The notes under the pieces were generated by a model. It searched no databases. It was not told the origin of the DNA and saw only the letters and a list, made by a program, of their open reading frames with translations. This document shows positions 59,110 to 64,000 of a stretch of DNA of 64,000 nucleotides, piece by piece. The first letter of the stretch is position 1. Each line of letters opens with the position of its first letter. The position numbers and the translations under genes were made by a program. The DNA comes from Arcuatula senhousia (Eukaryota > Mollusca > Bivalvia > Mytilida > Mytilidae), in NCBI GenBank assembly GCA_963971305.1, contig CAXARO010000209.1, positions 1 to 64,000 of the forward strand, in the 5' to 3' direction.

Positions 59110-59610
59110 AAGTTAAGTTGACCAATAAATATGATTTTTAGGAAGAGCCCAATGTAGTCATATAGCTATCTGATTTTCGCGTTTTTTATCGTCTAGAAAG
59201 GGTAAATTGGTCAGGCAATATTCCTACCAGAGGATCTATTATAGAATATTCATCGTGTATAATTATTGTTTCAATGTATTAAATGTTATACAGGTTTCTA
59301 AACTAAGAGGTACACCTTTTTATATACCCCTATAATAAATACGATATAAATGTGCACTACATTTCATATATCGATACACCATGGCCAGTTGATATACACT
59401 TAAACATTGTTGGCTTTGATTTAATCAATATTTCATATATAATTAAGTGGGTGGAGCCAAATTACTGATTTCTTGACAAATGTTTAAGTGAACAGAGCAA
59501 ACGAACAAAATTGATATATTTCAAGTTGGTGAAAAACAGATCGTTCTTTCTATCAGTGCTTAGATTTAGCTCTGCCTTCAAACGCTTTAGGGCTTTGATA
59601 TTTATATATT
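59110..59610 (+). repeat. diverged direct duplication, copy 1
   Basis: 'CTGATTTTCGCGTTTTTTAT', 'TTGGTCAGGCAATATTCCTA', 'AAGTGGGTGGAGCCAAATTA' and 'TTAGATTTAGCTCTGCCTTC' recur in order at 60,430-61,170. Confidence 0.65.
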
Positions 59611-59677
59611 GCTTATTTCCATTTAAGGAAGCTTCCTGATGCATTTTGGGATTTGTGTCACTGCCTTAGTAAAAAAA

Positions 59678-59765
59678 GGTAATAGCAAAATTACCGAATT
59701 TGGAGAATCAATCTCAAATGTCCATAAGACGAGACAAAACAAGGAAGACATACCGGAAAAATGCG
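59678..59765 (+). repeat. family A repeat, 5' fragment
   Basis: 'GGTAATAGCAAAATTACCGA', 'GAATCAATCTCAAATGTCCA' and 'GACAAAACAAGGAAGACATA'. Confidence 0.65.
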
Positions 59766-60003
59766 GTTAATTGTAAGATCTTCCGACCGATTTACCGGTT
59801 AACCGGGTGATACATGTAAATACAAAAGAAGTCAAGTGGTTAAGTCAAAATATATTGCGGAAAAAACTTGTTAGAGTGTGACTTAGGCCTCTCGTTAATG
59901 AAAGTCAATATGAACAATTCGCGTTTATAAGCGTTGAATCGGCGCATAGTTTGTATAATGGAAAAACTGCAATGTGCGTATTAATAAAACTTTCAACCCG
60001 CAA

Positions 60004-60245
60004 TGGAAAGAAGCAAAGGAGTACCAATATGACAAATAAATATCGTATGCCCAAAAAGACAATTATGACAAATTCAATAGACGCAGAGACGAGAAAAAAC
60101 CGAAGCAAACATTAAAAACCAAAACTGTTGCCAACCCTAGTTAAAGTAGAACAGGGAGGGGGGATTATAAAGCAGCTGTTGTAGATTATTTTTCTCATCC
60201 GATTTTTTTATTGAAATTCGGATGTCCCTTTGGTACCACATTCTT
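60004..60245 (-). mobile_element. degenerate PLE 3'-terminus traces in inverted pair
   Basis: 'GAAAGAAGCAAAGGAGTACC' at 60,006 and a rough complement 'CCTTTGGTACCACATTCTTT' at 60,224 resemble opposed PLE 3' ends. The intervening sequence is A-rich. Weak evidence. Confidence 0.3.
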
Positions 60246-60429
60246 TCTCTCAGATTAAAAACCATTGTGTTTATGGCTTTTACCTTTTCAGAAAAAAAGA
60301 CAAAAGGGGCATAATGGGTATTGAGACAAAATTGCTGTAAAATGTTTATTTTTCCTCCGATATTGATCTTTTTCCATTGTGTTCTATATTAAAATTTGTC
60401 AACTAAAAATATTGCAACAGTTATGATAT

Positions 60430-61170
60430 ATCTTGTACCGTTACAAAATCGTTTTTAGGCACAGCCTTATGTAGTCATAAACTTTCTGATTTTCGCGTTT
60501 TTATTTAGTCTAGTCAGAAAATTGGTCAGGCAATATTCTTACTGGAGGATCGAAAATAGAACATAAATCTTGTGTTGTGTATTTTCATTTGTTTCATTGC
60601 ATTTAATGCGATACATATTGTCTAAATCTATAGATATATCTTTTCCTCCTATATTAATACGATATAAATGTGCATTACATTGCATGTATCAATGCACCAG
60701 TTGATGTATAATAATGCATTGTTGACCTTTTACCTTATACCTAGCCAACAAACTTTTCTCAAATATTCAGGTTGGAGGAGCAAAATTACTGCTTTCGTAA
60801 CAAATATTTAAGTGGGCGGAGCCAAATTACTGTTAAAATTTTCTTAACAAATGTTCAAGATGTATAATAAATGCTTCCGAATTCAAACCAGAACCTCAAC
60901 ATGGTTTGAGACTGTTCCTGTCCCCGGTTCGACTGTATAACTGGAGCAGTCAACTTGTACAATGTTGTGTCATAGTCTTGATGACACATGGCAACCAGTG
61001 AGTCTTGTGCTTTTCAGTCTAAAGTCACAACTAAAAAACCCATCAGTCTGAGGCGAACAAAGTTAATATGGTCATTTTTAAGTGTTATTTTTCTATTTTG
61101 TGAAAAACAGGTGGTTCTTCATTTTCAGTGCTTAAGTTTAGCTCTGTCTTTTAACGCTTTGGCGCTTTGA
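60430..61170 (+). repeat. diverged direct duplication, copy 2
   Basis: Partner of 59,110-59,610, longer through extra sequence at about 60,850-61,060. The 'GTGGGCGGAGCCAAATTACT' motif occurs here with a near-copy about 50 bp upstream. Confidence 0.65.
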
Positions 61171-61334
61171 TTTTTTTACTAGTTCCGAAAATCCCTGCCT
61201 ACATATTTCAATTGAATTTAACATATCTTCTACAGTTTTTTAAAACAAAATATGGGGCAAAAAGGGCCAATAACGTCAAAAATAAGAGTTTTCTTTCTTA
61301 TTTTGATATAAATATGTCAAATACGTATGCATTT

Positions 61335-61560
61335 TACAATACTAGCTAAGTCCACGGACTGCATGAGTTCAAAACAATCGACCTCCACTTGACAAGGGCC
61401 AACATGTTTTGATAATGTTTTGCTGAGTTCAACCTAGTTTAAATGCCTGTACCAATTCAGGCCCATTGCGATCTTCAATTTACTCCTTCTTCTTGTTTTA
61501 TTTTGTTGTTTTTCTAAGATGTTTGAGATTGGTCATTCTTGTTCGGTATTTTGGTTTGCG
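61335..61560 (-). repeat. family A repeat, minus-strand copy
   Basis: Reverse-complemented it carries 'ATACCGAACAAGAATGACCA', 'GATCGCAATGGGCCTGAATT' and 'GGTACAGGCATTTAAACTAG' in family order. Confidence 0.65.
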
Positions 61561-64000
61561 TTTAAAGTAGTTTTCTAATTAAATGAATAGACTAGACATA
61601 GTTTTTTTTGCATATATGACAGTTAGTCAGGCGTATATCAAAAACAGCGTACATTTTAACTGGACAACAGTATATATAAAGTTAAGTAAGAATCTTTAAG
61701 AAATGAAATCTCCCCCTATTAACAGTGATTGCAAACCCAATCATTATGCAAAGCTGACTTCTACAGTCAGTATACTTCAATTTGCAACACAAATATTCAT
61801 TTTGGAATTAAGTATGTTTTATAGATGCAATCTCAGGAATAATAACAATAGTTACAATGTATTTGATCGTCTCAAGTACGGAAGACAATAAAACATCAAT
61901 TTGATTCTTATAATACTTCACAATATAATGCTTGCACTACAAACATATTGTGTGAGTTCTCTGGATGGTCGTCGTAAGGCTTATTATTACATTTCTTGGA
62001 TAGAAATTTCTTTATCCTTTAACATACAGTGTAAAAATCAAATAAGTTATTTCTTTGGTATAATTTTCAAATGAATAAAAAAATATAACTGAGTTGCATG
62101 ATTGCAAATAATATTGCTAAAAGCCACTTTGAAGTCGCCACATTTACGGTTAACCAAGAATATAATTAAATCCCGTTTACACAATAAAAGACATTCGTCG
62201 GAGAATCCAATGATGTAATCCTGTCTAAAGATGTAAAGGCTGACAGAATTTTCAATATGTTGCTTCACAAATAACTGAATAAACGACACCTATTGTACTA
62301 AAAAGATTACTCGTAATCGAATTATTCGTCATTTTAATAATATCAAATGGATCGGTGGTGCCATAAAGACCCCGTTCATGTTAGAATTAAATTAAAGTTC
62401 AAGAGTTCTCTAAAGCTAAAGTACTAATAGTTAATTAACGACAGAAAATTAAGAAGAAACGATATAAATGATAATCCAGAGACAGAGAATGACAAAATTT
62501 CAAATCCTTCAGGCTTATTTTCATTTTCTTTAGTCCTTGAAAAGAATAAAATATATACTTTTTTTAAAGGCAGTGAATGCCTAAATTAGTTATTTTGACA
62601 GTAAAATTACAGAACACAGGGAATCTACATATCAGGAATCTGTTTTTATTGGAAAGATTTTTTATTAGGTATACATTTAGCCAGGTTGAGTATTAAAACA
62701 AAATACACATTCTCCCTCAAAAATACCTTCACCACCACTAAAAAATCAAAGCCTAAAAAATAATTGTTTGTTAGGAAACCTATATTTTGAAGGTAAAGAA
62801 AATAATAATGATTATAGCGTTAAACTGTTAAGTACCATTTTTTATAAGAATCATGCAAAGAGCGATTCGTGGGTGAAACTTACACCAGTTTATGTGTTAT
62901 TCCTAACTAGCACCCTGCTTTGATATTTTGTGCTCTTCTTCCGAACCAGCCCTGGTCCTGAGAGCAAAAAATATATAGAATGCATTGGAAAATGTAAGAA
63001 AGGGAGATAACTCTTAAAATTGTCAATAATTTTAATAGAAACCATTGTAACAAATTGACAAGATTTCTGCAGGACCAGGCAGTTATGAGCAAATTGTTAT
63101 TTATTTCTTAGTTTATATACTTTGAACTATCTTTCCTTAAAAATAAACCACTGTAGCTTTTTTATCGATGAATCACTTTTCTTCAATTTTGCATGATTCT
63201 TAGGTGGACTACTACTTAAAAAGCACAAAAGATAAAATATGTCCATTTTTACGTCCTTCCCCAAAAGGCTAAAAGCCGAAATCATACCCCAATCTCATTT
63301 TAAGCCTTGAGCATGTTCAGTGTATTTTTATTATCTTTACCTCTTTGTGGCATTATGTGGAAATGCACTGAAAGGCTTCATATTAACGTTAGCAAAACAT
63401 TGTCGTAGCCGAAAATGATAAACCTTGACTTTTCAATTAAATCATTTCTGTGAGCTGCACCTCTCGTACGTTGTTTATCACAGTTTTGTTCTGATCCCGG
63501 GAAAACTTTTGGAGATTCGGCATCTTTTTCTGATTTTGGCTGGTTTCCGATTTACGTTATGTTTTATACATTTATGTTGTACTTAGGTAAGCTTTATTTA
63601 ATGTAAGGATTTTTTAAAAGATGAAAAAATGTTGGTTTAATATGAAATAATATTTATGTTTTTATTTCAGGTCATTTTCCACGTGAAGTACAAGTGATTT
63701 GTTTTGCCAATCATCCTACGTGCTGTGAGATGTTCTCTTCGGTATTAATCAAAAAGCAATTTTAATCTGACTTGATACCAGACATTTACGTGATAAAACA
63801 AAACAAGGAGGAAAACATTTGAGAAATATAACTGCATTTAATTAAAGATTCGGAGATTAGAATCGATTTTTAGATTTTGAAATCTCTTTGTAATCTTAAT
63901 TTATATATACAAAGTGTTATTTTGAAACTGAAGTAATTTGATAAAAGACGTAGTTGTGACTCTGATATAAAACTGGAATTTGTGTGCGGCAATGGCAAAG
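61561..64000. other. AT-rich stretch without recognisable gene
   Basis: Only short frames with no motif. A possible splice-acceptor-like 'TTTTATTTCAGGTC' near 63,659 is not followed by a convincing exon. Confidence 0.35.

Noticed and set aside
63500..63770. Possible host exon near the right edge with splice-like signals
   Set aside because: Splice-like words occur but no sustained open frame or recognisable peptide accompanies them.

Overview
The window looks like nuclear DNA from a bivalve mollusc, most likely a mussel (Mytilus-like). It is strongly AT-rich and no reading frame looks like an intact host gene. It is crowded with repeat families I associate with bivalve genomes: hammerhead-ribozyme repeats, Penelope-like retroelement (PLE) fragments, an element with 'AGCTCACCTG' ends, and a 'CTAGTTTAACCCCGCCAC' repeat. 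The species call rests on recollection of these families, not on a search. I see no rRNA, tRNA, CRISPR or bacterial operon structure. Most short open frames are chance frames or decayed mobile-element pieces.

Layout. 0.3-4.4 kb: a dispersed repeat, then a three-unit tandem array (about 675 bp per unit). Each unit joins a hammerhead-ribozyme motif to a 3' fragment of a PLE-type reverse transcriptase element. Unit 1 is split by an 899-bp inverted-repeat transposon with perfect 118-bp ends and a perfect 8-bp target duplication; units 2 and 3 preserve the empty site. 6.0-9.5 kb: a decayed PLE copy, followed by a 2.07-kb DNA transposon with 116-bp terminal inverted repeats and clustered subterminal motifs. 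10-14.3 kb: several copies of a dispersed repeat of about 340 bp and a minus-strand PLE copy. 15-20 kb: an old direct duplication with a roughly 1-kb dispersed element at the edge of one copy. 21-25 kb: scattered PLE 3' ends. 25.5-36 kb: a cluster of diverged direct duplications; one unit carries a 1.19-kb element that its sister lacks. 36-45 kb: an intact-looking type I hammerhead ribozyme, the best PLE reverse-transcriptase copy (39.9-41.4 kb, minus) and other PLE ends. 46.4-48.8 kb: two consecutive repeat elements with internal tandem arrays, microsatellite tails and three hairpins whose stems covary. 49.0 kb: a small TA-flanked foldback element. 49.4-51.7 kb: a head-to-head palindrome of two GIY-YIG-type PLE 3' halves. 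52.4-58.5 kb and 59.1-61.2 kb: further direct duplications, the first containing a 345-bp foldback element with a perfect 8-bp target duplication.

How it fits together: two PLE lineages are present. One has an RT and a long conserved 3' module with no GIY-YIG domain visible downstream; the other has a clear C-terminal GIY-YIG endonuclease. The hammerhead motif fused to the first lineage's 3' end in a tandem array is the most noteworthy structure, since hammerheads are known from PLEs and animal retrozymes. Three inverted-repeat elements (0.35, 0.9 and 2.07 kb) share 'CACAG' termini, two with clean 8-bp target duplications, suggesting one DNA-transposon superfamily active here.
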